64,000 nt of DNA from Enorma massiliensis phI (lineage in GTDB: Bacteria > Actinomycetota > Coriobacteriia > Coriobacteriales > Coriobacteriaceae), in the NCBI RefSeq assembly GCF_000311845.1, contig NZ_HE978575.1, positions 270,715 to 334,714 of the forward strand. Reading direction: 5' to 3'. This document shows, piece by piece, positions 8,147 to 17,507 of this stretch (position 1 is the stretch's first letter; each line of letters starts with the position of its first letter). A program made the translations under genes and the position numbers. The notes under the pieces are model-generated. The model worked only from the letters and a program-made list of their open reading frames with translations, ran no database searches and was not told where the DNA came from.

Positions 8147-9307
8147 TCACTCGGCATCGAGTCGTTTTGCGAGAGCCGCATGCTCGGGGCTCTGCGCGAG
8201 AGCTCCCCAGAGGCGCGCGTCGAGAATCATGTGTCGAGCGGCCTCGGGGTAGCGGGCGTAGCTTGCGCTCTCGCGCATATGGGCGAGCGCCTCATCGTCG
8301 GTAATCGCGGGCAGCATGTTGCTTGCGACGCGGTTTCCTAGCGGGTTCTCTGGAATGCGCCCGTTGCCGAGTGCGCATACCTCACCTGCCGCTCGCTCGA
8401 GCAGCTCGAGTGCCGCCGCATCATCGCCGAGCGTGTTCATGATCGTTGCGGCGGCGATATGCATAGCAGGCAGCGTTGGTGCGGAGCGATGAGAGAGGTC
8501 GAATGCGCGGTCGATTGCTTCCATCGCATGGACATATGCGGCGACCTCGGTCGCGGATGCTGCGCGCGTTAACAAGGTCCCTGCAAGCGAGGTCAGCTCT
8601 AAAGCGGATGCCGTCACGCATGCGGCGAGCGTCGCTGCGGCTTCTTCCTGCTCGCCGGCGGCCAGCTGCGCGGAGGCGAGCTCTGTTCCTACGCGATGCG
8701 TTTGCGCTTGGTAGAGTGGCGTGAGCCGCGCAATCGCTTCGGTGGGTTTGCCGGTGAGCACGGAGGACGCCGCGCAAACGCGTGTGGCATCAGCCATGAG
8801 CTCCGCGTCGTTGCATCCATCAAGCACCGGTTCGCAAAGCGAGCGTGCGTCCTCAGCTAGTGTGCACATCGTCTCTCGCGCACGTTCTTGTGCCTGCTCG
8901 TCATCAGGCGCGTCCTGGCAGATGCCGATCGCCACGCGGTTTGCAGCGCTCAGCAGCTCTGATGCCAAGCGAACGAGCAATTTCCAACACGAACGATGCT
9001 CGCGTGCGCGCATTCGAACGTACGTCGCCCCTTGAGACGCATCGGCAGCGAGCTTCTCGCGGGCAGTTTGCGCGCACGTCTCGATTTCGGCGTCGGTGAG
9101 GTGCGCTCGCCAATCAAAGAGCTCGTCAATGCTGAGCGCGAATTGCGCCGCAATGCTTGGTAGCAGCGCCGCGTCGGGCATGCTCTGACCAAGTTCCCAC
9201 TTGGAGACGGCTGCTTTGGTTACTCCTAAGCGGCGCGCGAGTTCCTCCTGCGTGAGGCCGAGCGCATTGCGTTCGCGGGCAACGACAGCTCCTATACGGT
9301 TGTCCAT
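8147..9307 (-). CDS. XRE-family transcriptional regulator with helical C-terminal region
   Basis: A 386-residue protein. The first 60 residues are a classic Cro/C1-type helix-turn-helix: GLTQEELARRLGVTKAAVSKWE followed by ALLPSIAAQFALSIDELF. The remaining 320 residues are alanine-rich and helical, with the look of TPR-like repeats, as in regulators that sense a peptide or protein partner. No enzymatic motif is seen. The start at 9307 is set by AAAGGA upstream on the minus strand; a longer frame reading into 9556 is repeat-derived and rejected. A 6+6-bp palindrome lies in its promoter region. The target genes are unknown. Confidence 0.85.
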   Translation of the reverse strand: MDNRIGAVVARERNALGLTQEELARRLGVTKAAVSKWELGQSMPDAALLPSIAAQFALSIDELFDWRAHLTDAEIETCAQTAREKLAADASQGATYVRMRAREHRSCWKLLVRLASELLSAANRVAIGICQDAPDDEQAQERARETMCTLAEDARSLCEPVLDGCNDAELMADATRVCAASSVLTGKPTEAIARLTPLYQAQTHRVGTELASAQLAAGEQEEAAATLAACVTASALELTSLAGTLLTRAASATEVAAYVHAMEAIDRAFDLSHRSAPTLPAMHIAAATIMNTLGDDAAALELLERAAGEVCALGNGRIPENPLGNRVASNMLPAITDDEALAHMRESASYARYPEAARHMILDARLWGALAQSPEHAALAKRLDAE

Positions 9308-9392
9308 GGCGGTCCTTTCGCTTGGAAACGATACCCAGATGCATCCTGCAACCATTGTGCGATGGATAAATCGGCAGGTAAAGCGAGTAATA

Positions 9393-9419
9393 GTTGACCT
9401 TTGCGGCTTGCTCGTCAAC
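9393..9419 (-). promoter_or_regulatory. Candidate operator/promoter of the XRE regulator
   Basis: GTTGAC (9393-9398) and GTCAAC (9414-9419) form a perfect 6-bp dyad separated by 15 bp, 86 bp upstream of the XRE gene start. On the minus strand TTGACG within it could serve as a -35 box, with a weak TATTAC about 20 bp on. Autoregulation is an inference. Confidence 0.35.
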
Positions 9420-9468
9420 CGTGCGGTAGCCGGCGTGCGCGTCCAGCTGCGACCGCCGCGGCAACCGG

Positions 9469-9618
9469 CACCCAGGCTCGCGGGCGCCCCGTGATCGGTC
9501 CCAACCCTGCAGGCGGTAGACGTCGCCGGACCCAAGTGCGCGGACGCCCCGTGCACGGCCCCAACCCTGCAGGAGTAGACGTCGCCGGCACCCAGGCACC
9601 CAGGCGCCCCGTGCCCTA
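9469..9618. repeat. GC-rich tandem repeat of about 60 bp
   Basis: Roughly two and a half degenerate copies sharing GCGCCCCGTG, CCCAACCCTGCAGG and GTAGACGTCGCCGG in the same order. The rest of 9308-9665 shows no gene. Confidence 0.75.
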
Positions 9619-9665
9619 GGGCTCTTTGCTAAGAAAATCGTCGTAAAGTTTGTCGATAATTGCAT

Positions 9666-10736
9666 TCAGGAAGCGATAAATTGTTCGATAATTTCTTTCG
9701 GAATCCTCATTTCCTGATACAAGAGGGCAGTGCGCGGAGATTTCGCTCCCAAACGCTTGATGGCGTCAGCGACATGCGGATCGCGCGGAATCCCATAGGC
9801 AGTGAGCTTCTCGACGAAACGTTTGGTGTTGATGAGGTCTTGGTATGAGAGCCGGAGTATCGGCATGCGGTACATGGTGAGCTGCGCCTCGCGGTGTTGC
9901 TCGTCGGCCAGCGTGCGGATGGCCGTTTGGCCGGGCCGCGCTGCATCTCGGGTGTACTTGATCATGCCGTCGACCTCGCCGATAACCGATCGTCCGCTTG
10001 CATGCTGCCAGAAGAAATCGACGCGATACGAGCGATCGGATTCAAGCGGGCGCGGAAGCTCGACCTGGAGGTCCGGTAGCGCGAATCCTTGGGTAATCAT
10101 GAGCGCTCGAGCTACTGATTCCGCCCAGCTCTCGCTGCGCGCGTTGGCATAGCTCAGGGTGCCGATAGCGCGGCTGATGTTGGCGCACCCTTTGCCGAAG
10201 CGCGCGAACGCGTCCTGAAGACGCTGCGGCCCGCTGTTCAAAAGCGCAAGCCCTCGGTCAGCGAGAGGGAGCCCCTCGACAAACGTGCTTGAGCGGAGGC
10301 AGTCAAACAGCGTCCGCTCGAGCGAGGTGACGCGCACGCCCTCGACGACGGTTTCGCTGTCCCCCTCGATGACGTGCCAGATGGCGTTGCCGCCAGATCG
10401 TCGCATTGCGCGCGTGTTCACGACATGAACCGCATCCATGCGGCGGTAGGTGAGCGGCAGCCCCCACACAAGAGCTGCGGATTCATGGCAAAACGTCCAC
10501 GAGGGATGCAGCTTCTGCAATCCGCGTACGATGTGGAGCGCTTGCTCGTCGGGGCGAAGCGCATTCCAGTATGCCGTGCGAGCAAAGAGCGAGCGGCGCG
10601 GCCGTATCACGTGCCCTGCGCGTGCCCGTTGGTTCAGCAGGCGGGCTGTGCGCTCACTTGGGGCAACCAAGCAGGTTTTGGAACGCTCTGCCTCGGCAAA
10701 CAGCCGGTCAAGTTCTTGGTCAACAGCCCTGCTCAT
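9666..10736 (-). CDS. AbiEi-like N-terminal domain fused to a PD-(D/E)XK-like nuclease domain
   Basis: A 356-residue protein of uncertain function. The N-terminal half (to about residue 170) resembles the AbiEi-type antitoxin/regulator layout: an HTH-like start, ARAGHVIRPRRSLFARTAYW, CHESAALVWGLP, VHVVNTRAMR and VEGVRVTSLERTLFDCLR. The C-terminal half has YRVDFFW, then IGEVDGMIKY, the D...ExD...K spacing of DUF559/Vsr-like nucleases. The start at 10736 is fixed by GGGGAGG on the minus strand. No AbiEii-type toxin partner lies next to it. The last codons (EIIEQFIAS) are formed by an AT-rich TTATCGA-containing repeat that recurs upstream of the gene. It could be a solo defence protein, an orphan antitoxin or a regulator. 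Confidence 0.65.
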   Translation of the reverse strand: MSRAVDQELDRLFAEAERSKTCLVAPSERTARLLNQRARAGHVIRPRRSLFARTAYWNALRPDEQALHIVRGLQKLHPSWTFCHESAALVWGLPLTYRRMDAVHVVNTRAMRRSGGNAIWHVIEGDSETVVEGVRVTSLERTLFDCLRSSTFVEGLPLADRGLALLNSGPQRLQDAFARFGKGCANISRAIGTLSYANARSESWAESVARALMITQGFALPDLQVELPRPLESDRSYRVDFFWQHASGRSVIGEVDGMIKYTRDAARPGQTAIRTLADEQHREAQLTMYRMPILRLSYQDLINTKRFVEKLTAYGIPRDPHVADAIKRLGAKSPRTALLYQEMRIPKEIIEQFIAS

Positions 10737-10814
10737 ACGGGCCTCCCCACATAGCCGAAAGCCGTAAAGCGCCACAACGGCGTGCGATGGCGCAACGCAG
10801 CGCCCCATCTCTCA

Positions 10815-10874
10815 GAATTATCGAATAATTTGTAGAAAGTAGGAACGAAAAATCGATAAAAAGTTCGACAATTC
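10815..10874. repeat. AT-rich palindrome upstream of the AbiEi-like gene
   Basis: GAATTATCGAA (10815-10825) pairs with TTCGACAATTC (10864-10874) apart from one position. TCGATAA-type motifs recur inside. The same motifs are found at 9650-9700 over the 3' end of the gene. It may contain the gene's promoter and operator. Confidence 0.5.
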
Positions 10875-10984
10875 AGCTACAGAAAACGCCGAATCGGTAT
10901 AGAACGGTCATGTGCGCAAAAAGCTCTGTTGGAACAAGGCCGGATTCCGCCACCTTCCGGATGCGAAGACTCTGAGAAAAATCG

Positions 10985-11012
10985 TTGACCCTGCAGCTAG
11001 ATGCGGTATACT
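10985..11012 (+). promoter_or_regulatory. Promoter of rplM-rpsI
   Basis: TTGACC (10985-10990), 16-bp spacer, TATACT (11007-11012), about 65 bp before rplM. This is a strong sigma-70-type match, as expected for ribosomal protein genes. Confidence 0.75.
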
Positions 11013-11076
11013 TCTACGGTCATTTGCAGAGCCCCGTGAATCTCTGTTACGACACGTCTTATTGGAGGAGTCCGAA

Positions 11077-11520
11077 GTGATTTCAAAGTCGACTCACTAC
11101 GCCAAGCAGGGTGAGGTCGCCCGCAACTGGGTCCTCATCGATGCTGAGGGCAAGGTGCTCGGCCGTCTGGCCACGCAGATCGCCATGATCCTGCGCGGCA
11201 AGAACAAGCCGCAGTACACGCCCAATTCCGACTGCGGCGACTTCGTGGTGGTCATCAACGCCGATAAGGTCCAGCTTACCGGCAACAAGGCCGACCACAA
11301 GACCTACTATCGCCACACCGGATACAACGGCGGCCTCAAGGCTGAGAGCTTCCGCACGGCGATGGAGAAGCACCCGGAGAAGGTCATCGAGCGCGCTGTT
11401 CGCGGCATGCTCCCCAAGACCACTCTTGGTCGCAAGCAGCTCGCCAAGCTCAAGGTCTATGCTGGCTCCGAGCATCCGCACGCTGCGCAGAATCCCGTCA
11501 AGATCGAGGTGGAGGCATAA
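11077..11520 (+). CDS. rplM: 50S ribosomal protein L13
   Basis: A 147-residue L13, an early-assembly protein of the large subunit. It reads [44 protein letters not shown], and [13 protein letters not shown] near the C terminus, all typical. The start is GTG 11077, with GGAGGA seven bases upstream; the longer upstream frame lacks family similarity. rpsI follows after three bases, the usual bacterial pairing. Confidence 0.97.
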   Translation: MISKSTHYAKQGEVARNWVLIDAEGKVLGRLATQIAMILRGKNKPQYTPNSDCGDFVVVINADKVQLTGNKADHKTYYRHTGYNGGLKAESFRTAMEKHPEKVIERAVRGMLPKTTLGRKQLAKLKVYAGSEHPHAAQNPVKIEVEA

Positions 11521-11523
11521 GCT

Positions 11524-11919
<396 letters not shown>

Positions 11920-11951
11920 GGTCTTATCGGCGTTATACCGATTCCTTTGCG

Positions 11952-11984
11952 GAGCCCACCGATTCGATCGGTGGGCTCTTTTTC
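11952..11984 (+). terminator. Rho-independent terminator of rplM-rpsI
   Basis: A perfect 12-bp stem (GAGCCCACCGAT with its complement at 11967-11978), a 3-nt loop TCG, and a T-rich tail. Confidence 0.95.
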
Positions 11985-12312
11985 TTTGCGCGTTCTCGCA
12001 GGCAGACGGTTGTGTGAGAGATGGAGCGGCGACGCGCCCGTGCGTGGAATGGAGCGGCGGCGCGGCCGTGCGTGGGTTGGCCATGGCGCGTGAAAGGGCG
12101 TGCTGCGCTGGCACGCGGCTGCGCGAGGGCCGAGCCGGCGGGCGGCTGCGCGAGGGGCCGCGCTGGCAGGGTGCCCGCGTGAGGGTAGCGTCGAGCGCTT
12201 CAGGGCGGGGCGGCGACTCGATGGGTTCGAATGCTCCCCGCTCCATTCGATTTGCGGTACGATAGTGCCGATTCAATTCCGTCTGAGCTCATTGGTTGTT
12301 CCAAGGGGGATC
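11985..12312. other. Gene-free GC-rich spacer
   Basis: The stretch contains short direct repeats (GGAGCGGCGRCGCG with CGTGCGTGG near 12020-12080; GCTGGCACGCGGCTGCGCGAGG-like runs near 12105-12175). No start codon with a ribosome binding site and no family similarity were found. A possible -10 TACGAT near 12258 may serve the PTS gene. Confidence 0.6.
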
Positions 12313-12810
12313 ATGCTCAAATCGTTTTTGAAATCGCTTCGCCTGCACGGGCGCGATAGCGTGCTGCTTTCGCCTCTGGCCGGCAAGGTGATCCCGCTCT
12401 CAGACGTCAAGGACCCCACGTTTGCCTCGGGCTCGCTTGGCGATGGCGTCGCGATCGAGCCAACGGGCAGTAAGGTCGTTGCACCCTCTGACTCAAAAAT
12501 CCAGGCGATCTTCCCCACGGGCCATGCCGTCGCGCTCCATACGAACGAGGGGCTTGATGTGCTCATCCACGTTGGGCTCGATACCGAAAAGCTCGATGGC
12601 CGCCATTTCACCGTCCATGCTGCGGTGGGCGATACGGTCAAGAAGGGCGACGTCCTCATTGAATTCGACCGCGACGCGATATGCAAAGAGGGGTACGATA
12701 TTACCGCACCTATTCTGATATGTAATTCCGTCGAGTTTTCCAGCATCAAGGGGAATGTTGGGGACACGGTTTCTGAGCTGGAACAGCTCATCACGGCGCG
12801 CGAACGGTAG
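12313..12810 (+). CDS. crr: Stand-alone glucose-type PTS IIA protein
   Basis: A 165-residue single-domain EIIA of the glucose superfamily, a cytoplasmic carrier passing phosphate from HPr to a sugar-specific IIB/IIC partner. It shows LLSPLAGKVIPLSDVKDP, DGVAIEP, VVAPSDSKI, the second-histidine region HAVALHTNEG, and VLIHVGLDT with the phosphorylated histidine, then GDVLIEFD. AAGGGGG precedes ATG 12313. nagB follows 66 bp later, which suggests use in N-acetylglucosamine or glucosamine uptake. The matching IIBC gene is not in the window. Confidence 0.92.
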   Translation: MLKSFLKSLRLHGRDSVLLSPLAGKVIPLSDVKDPTFASGSLGDGVAIEPTGSKVVAPSDSKIQAIFPTGHAVALHTNEGLDVLIHVGLDTEKLDGRHFTVHAAVGDTVKKGDVLIEFDRDAICKEGYDITAPILICNSVEFSSIKGNVGDTVSELEQLITARER

Positions 12811-12876
12811 CGCGCGGAACCTAGGCACGTCGAGCCAATCGGGCTCGCAGTCATACCCAGGTGAAAGGGGTTCGGT

Positions 12877-13608
12877 ATGCTGAAGATCGTCAGCGCGCGC
12901 GACTACGATGACATGAGCCGCAAGGCGGCCAACATCATCTCCGCTCAGGTCATCCTGAAGCCGGATACGGTGCTGGGCCTTGCCACGGGCAGCACGCCCA
13001 TTGGCGCGTATCATCAGCTCATTGATTGGTACAAGAAGGGCGACGTCGACTTTTCCCAGGTTCGTACCTATAACCTGGATGAGTATCGCGGCTTGAGCCA
13101 CGACGACCCGCAGAGCTATCACTATTTCATGCGTGATAACTTCTTCGATCACATCAACATCGACCTGAACAACACGCATGTGCCCGATGGCGCCAATCCG
13201 GATGCCGAGGCGGCCTGCGCCGAGTACGACAAGATGGTTGCCGATGCGGGCTACCCCGATCTTCAGCTTCTTGGAATTGGCAACAACGGCCACATCGGCT
13301 TCAACGAGCCCGATGACCACTTCTCTAAGGGCACGCATTGCGTCGACCTCACCGAGTCCACGATTAAGGCGAACAGCCGTCTCTTCGAGCGCGAGGAGGA
13401 CGTGCCGCGTCAGGCGTACACCATGGGCGTGCAGACCATCATGTACGCCCGCATGATTCTCGTGGTCGCCAACGGCGCGGCCAAGGCTCAGGCTGTTCAC
13501 GATATGTGCTTTGGCCCGGTTACGCCGCAGTGCCCTGCCTCGATTCTGCAGCTGCATCCGAACGTGGTCCTCGTTGCCGACAAGGAAGCGCTTTCGCTCT
13601 GCGAGTAG
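12877..13608 (+). CDS. nagB: Glucosamine-6-phosphate deaminase
   Basis: A 243-residue enzyme converting glucosamine-6-phosphate to fructose-6-phosphate and ammonia. Signatures are GLATGSTPIGAYHQLI, YNLDEYRGL, LGIGNNGHIGFNEPDDHF with the catalytic aspartate and histidine, and MGVQTIM. The length matches short NagB forms lacking the C-terminal allosteric extension. It probably shares a transcript with the upstream PTS IIA gene, and a hairpin terminator follows. Confidence 0.96.
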   Translation: MLKIVSARDYDDMSRKAANIISAQVILKPDTVLGLATGSTPIGAYHQLIDWYKKGDVDFSQVRTYNLDEYRGLSHDDPQSYHYFMRDNFFDHINIDLNNTHVPDGANPDAEAACAEYDKMVADAGYPDLQLLGIGNNGHIGFNEPDDHFSKGTHCVDLTESTIKANSRLFEREEDVPRQAYTMGVQTIMYARMILVVANGAAKAQAVHDMCFGPVTPQCPASILQLHPNVVLVADKEALSLCE

Positions 13609-13653
13609 GGTGAAATAAAGAAGCTCATAGGGGTCATTCCGCCTGATTGGAAA

Positions 13654-13689
13654 GGGGCGCTCTCTTCGCTGGGGAGCGCCCCTTCTTTG
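13654..13689 (+). terminator. Terminator after nagB
   Basis: A 9-bp GC stem (GGGGCGCTC 13654-13662 with 13674-13682) followed by TTCTTT. Confidence 0.85.
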
Positions 13690-14303
13690 CATGGAGGGTC
13701 CCGCTTTCGATACCACCAAAGTTCATTCAGGGCACGGTTTATGAGAGAGCATAGAAGAGATCGTGCTCGATAAAGGCTTTTGGACGTCGCGTAGGTTCAT
13801 TCAAGGCGCAGCCGCTTGACACGAGGGTTAGCTGTTCCATCGTGGATGGCGGCCGCGCCTTTTGCTGTTGGATGAGTGCCGGCGCATGATTCTCTATCCT
13901 ATGCAGTTTTCAACAGAGCTTCTAGGTTTTCAACCGAGACGCGCCAGAGCGGGCTGCAATCTGAACAAATACTGGTAAGAACGGGTTCTCACGGCATGTA
14001 GAGAGGTGTTCCTAGTTGGTTCAAGTGTGCAATCAAAATTCTGTGAGAGGGGTCGCATAATACGTAGACGGTTTTGTGTGAGACCTAGAATGTGTCATTT
14101 GTGTTGTACGAGATGTCGGGTGGACCATTACACGGCCCATTAACTGCTATAACGCGAAAACCATTTATTGACACAGTAATGTACCCCCACCTAAACAAAA
14201 TCTGATCCTATTCTAAATCGGTGCGATGTTTGCAGGGACACGTCGCGGTATGTGGCCGCATGTCCCGGTACCGTGTGTTGTAGGGAAGGATGAGGAGTTG
14301 GGG
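13690..14303. other. Long AT-richer leader of the STAND/SARP regulator gene
   Basis: About 600 bp without a gene and with lower GC than its surroundings. Direct repeats are visible: GTTCATTCAGGGCACGG near 13720 with GTTCATTCAAGGCGCAG near 13797, and TTTTCAACAGAGC near 13908 with TTTTCAACCGAGAC near 13927. A perfect TTGACA (14168-14173) has only a weak -10 17 bp on. The stretch looks like a complex regulatory region for the next gene. Confidence 0.5.
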
Positions 14304-17300
14304 ATGAACACGACGGTAAAGAAACGCAAGAGTTCAGCGCCTTCAACGAAAGCAAGCAAGACGGGTCGTAGGCGCGTGCGCGAGACGGAGGTCGGGCGCG
14401 TTCACGACGCGCAGTGGCCGTTGCCCATGGGGCCGAGTTTCACGGTTGCGAGGACGCAGTTCATTCGAGAGATGGTCCGGTCAGTGCGACGATCGGGGGT
14501 CGTCGTGCTATGCGCCCCGAGTGGATTCGGCAAGACTGCCTTGCTGCTGCAGTTTGCCGACGAGGTACGCAGAGATCCCGGTAGGGGAACGGCTCGCGTG
14601 GTCGATGCGCGAGAGGCGATGCTCGACGAGTTGATTGTTCAACTCGATGCGATTGAACGTGAATGCGCGCAGGTACCGCACCCGGTCATTGCCATCGACG
14701 ACCTTCCCGCTTTCGAGGGCGATGCGGCAAAGGAGTTTGTCGCCCATGTGCGCGGCATGCGCGAGCAAGGTGTGGAGTTTGCCATCGCCTGCACGCCATT
14801 GGCTGGAGAAACGGTGCGGTTGCTCTCAGATTCGGCGAAGCTCACGGCCAAACAGCTCGCGGTGCGCCCGCGCGAGTTCGCTGAGTGGTCGCGCGTGCTC
14901 GCCATTTCCAGCAAGCTCGATGTATATAAGCTCACCCAGGGCGTACCGGCGCTGGTGGCGGCCTTGCAGGCGACGGTCGATACGATGGGGGAGGAGCGGC
15001 AACCGCTTGCCACAGCGACCTGCAATCTGTACAGTTCGGTCCTCGACGAGCTGGAGCGATCCGATGACGCGATCAGAATACTTGCGGAAACGCTCCTCCT
15101 CGTGGGAAGTGGGTCCCTGAGGGATTTTGCGGCGGCGGGAACGCCGGTGGATATGTCGTGTCTGCAGCGGCTCGTGCATGATTATCCGGTTTTCGGATAC
15201 GATGCCACAACGAACAGCTTCGCGTGCATGGGGGCAGACGAGGGCGTTTTGCAGCCAATAGGAGAGCGTATCGCGAAGGGCATGCCGCAGATTGTGCGCC
15301 GTGCCGTGCGCATCCAAGTGAGAGCAGGGAGAGCGGGCCGGGCGGTTGAGCTTCTGGACCGATTTCTATCGCCCACCGACGCTCTCCATGTGTTGTCGCA
15401 CGATCCTATGCGATTTGTGCTTTCAGGGCAGGCCCCCTTCATCAATAGGATTGTCGGCGGGTCGAAAGGTTTGGAGGAGCAAACGAATGCCGATCCCAAC
15501 CTCGAGCTTGCCGTGTATGGCGCGGCGCTCATCTCGGGCGATATGCGCCTTGCTCGCACCCTGGCGGGTACGTTTGCGATACAGGCGGAGGGCCTTGCTT
15601 CGCGCATTGATCAGCATGATTGGGAAGTGGCCCGCGCATTGGGGTCTCTTTGGTCCTCCTGTCGTGGCGTCGGGCTTCCGGAGGTATCGGGGTTTGCAGC
15701 GCTTTCTCCGGGTTCCTGCCAAGATGCAGAGGCGCTTGCCCTTCATGAGCGCTGTTTTCGCGGCCTCATCGAGCAGGGAACATGGACGGGCGAGGTCGAG
15801 CGCTTCCTGGAGCGTCGAGTTGGAAAGCCCTTTCCGCTCGCCTCGGATTCGGTTGCCTGCGGGATTGACATCCCGAATCTTCTGCTCACCTGCGATGTGC
15901 TGCTTGCGGAAGCGCTCACTGGAGTGCTCGGTCGCATCGATGAGCGAGATGTCGCACTTGCGGCGCTCGTCGAGCCGCTCCGTGAGCAGCGCCTGCTGCC
16001 AATCTTGAACCACGTGCGGCTCGTGTGTTCGGTCCGAAGGCTTCTTTCGGGCACCCCGCTGGTCGACGAGCAAGCGGTGGTAGATGCCAACACGCTGGCG
16101 GTGAGGACGTCCGACCTGTCACTGCAGCTGTTCAGCGCGATTATGGAGGGATGGCAGGATCTCACGGTCAATCAGGCGGGCAGCGCGCGGTTCCGCGGGC
16201 AGCAGGCGGCAAGGCTGGCCGATGCCCGCCATCCGTTTCTAGCACGCGGAGCGTTCTTTCTCGAGCGAGTAGCGAGCCTGCGCAGCATATCGCAGCTCGC
16301 CATTCGCGAGGAAGCGGGCGCAATCGATCTTAACCGGCGCGACGTGGATGCCGAGGATGCGTGGGCTTGCGCGCTCTACCTGTCTGCAGCCCATTGCGAT
16401 GCAGAGCTGACAGCGTGGTGCTCGCTGCAGAAGGACACGCTGTTCACCCCCTCGTTCAGGCTGTTCGCACGTTTGGCGCTTTCGGTGATGGGCGAGAAGG
16501 CGGACGCGCTTCGAAGGATGCTGCCCCGCCCCATGCTTCCGTACTACATCTTGGATGTCGGCGTGGTGTCCGCCCCATTGTTCGACGAGCCCGATCGCGC
16601 GGCCAAGCAGGAGGAGGCGGTGGGGCACATTACCTTCCGCATGCTCGGAGGGTTTTCGATTGAGCGCAACGGGCACATCATCACGTCAAACATCTGGAAA
16701 CGCAAGAAGACGGGCATGCTCGCGGCCCGCCTTGCCTTGGCACAGGGTGGGCTTGTTGATCGTCAGGTGCTGTATGACGAGTTCTGGCCCGAGATGGATT
16801 ACAAGCACGCTCGCGAAAACCTCTACGCAACGGTATCGATGCTTCGGCATTCGCTCGGCGAGAACGGGAAAGATGGGCCGCAGTACATCGTGCTTCAAGG
16901 GGGAAGCATTGGCGTCAATCCGGAGTTCATTTCTTCAGATGTGCAGTTCTTCGAAAAGCTCGCGCGCATCGTGCTGCTCGGCCATGTGCAGCTCAGCGCT
17001 CCAAAGACCATAGAGCTCTGCCTGCGCATCGAGCAACTCTATACAGGGCCGCTATTTGTTCCCACGGACGGCGTCACGACGTACTTCCAAAGGATGAAGC
17101 ACGTGTTGCAGTCGAAGTTCATCGACTGCATGGTTCGCGGAATAGATGTTGCCCTCGCCGAGGAGGACCTGACATCGGCACTTTGGATGGCGGAGGCTGG
17201 TCTTCAACAGGACGCAACGAGAGAAGACTTGATGCGCAGCGCAATGCACGTTTACGACGAGCTGGGACGGCGAAAGGATATCGTGGAGCTCTACGGCGCG

Positions 17301-17405
17301 CGCATGCAGAGCTTGGAGATGCAGGGGAAGGGAGGCCCGGAGCCGGAGACGAAGCGGCTCTACCGTGAAATCATCGAGCGGTATCGATTGCGCAGCATCA
17401 TGTAG
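14304..17405 (+). CDS. Large STAND-ATPase/SARP-type transcriptional regulator
   Basis: A 1033-residue regulator with a MalT/AfsR-like layout. Residues 71-78 form a P-loop (APSGFGKT) and VIAIDDLPAF near residue 130 is a Walker B-like strand, so the N-terminal part is a signalling ATPase. A long helical middle follows. From about residue 773 comes an OmpR-type winged helix in SARP style (FRMLGGFSIERNGH, GLVDRQVLYDEFWPEMD, ENLYATVSMLRHSLGE), then a BTAD-like helical domain to the end. The start at ATG 14304 has GAGGAG upstream; ATG 14226 lacks a ribosome binding site. No biosynthetic cluster adjoins it, so its targets are unknown. Confidence 0.85.
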   Translation: MNTTVKKRKSSAPSTKASKTGRRRVRETEVGRVHDAQWPLPMGPSFTVARTQFIREMVRSVRRSGVVVLCAPSGFGKTALLLQFADEVRRDPGRGTARVVDAREAMLDELIVQLDAIERECAQVPHPVIAIDDLPAFEGDAAKEFVAHVRGMREQGVEFAIACTPLAGETVRLLSDSAKLTAKQLAVRPREFAEWSRVLAISSKLDVYKLTQGVPALVAALQATVDTMGEERQPLATATCNLYSSVLDELERSDDAIRILAETLLLVGSGSLRDFAAAGTPVDMSCLQRLVHDYPVFGYDATTNSFACMGADEGVLQPIGERIAKGMPQIVRRAVRIQVRAGRAGRAVELLDRFLSPTDALHVLSHDPMRFVLSGQAPFINRIVGGSKGLEEQTNADPNLELAVYGAALISGDMRLARTLAGTFAIQAEGLASRIDQHDWEVARALGSLWSSCRGVGLPEVSGFAALSPGSCQDAEALALHERCFRGLIEQGTWTGEVERFLERRVGKPFPLASDSVACGIDIPNLLLTCDVLLAEALTGVLGRIDERDVALAALVEPLREQRLLPILNHVRLVCSVRRLLSGTPLVDEQAVVDANTLAVRTSDLSLQLFSAIMEGWQDLTVNQAGSARFRGQQAARLADARHPFLARGAFFLERVASLRSISQLAIREEAGAIDLNRRDVDAEDAWACALYLSAAHCDAELTAWCSLQKDTLFTPSFRLFARLALSVMGEKADALRRMLPRPMLPYYILDVGVVSAPLFDEPDRAAKQEEAVGHITFRMLGGFSIERNGHIITSNIWKRKKTGMLAARLALAQGGLVDRQVLYDEFWPEMDYKHARENLYATVSMLRHSLGENGKDGPQYIVLQGGSIGVNPEFISSDVQFFEKLARIVLLGHVQLSAPKTIELCLRIEQLYTGPLFVPTDGVTTYFQRMKHVLQSKFIDCMVRGIDVALAEEDLTSALWMAEAGLQQDATREDLMRSAMHVYDELGRRKDIVELYGARMQSLEMQGKGGPEPETKRLYREIIERYRLRSIM

Positions 17406-17507
17406 TGGCGATAACACTCGTCCACGCGGTTCAGCTGGGCCTTGGGGCCTAGCCTCGGGGTCTGGGCGAACATAATCCGGCTGGGCCTCGAGGTCTAGCC
17501 GGTGGAG

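Noticed and set aside
12014-12265. Open frame of 83 codons in the spacer before the PTS IIA gene
   Set aside because: Its translation is Arg/Gly/Ala repeat text without a ribosome binding site.
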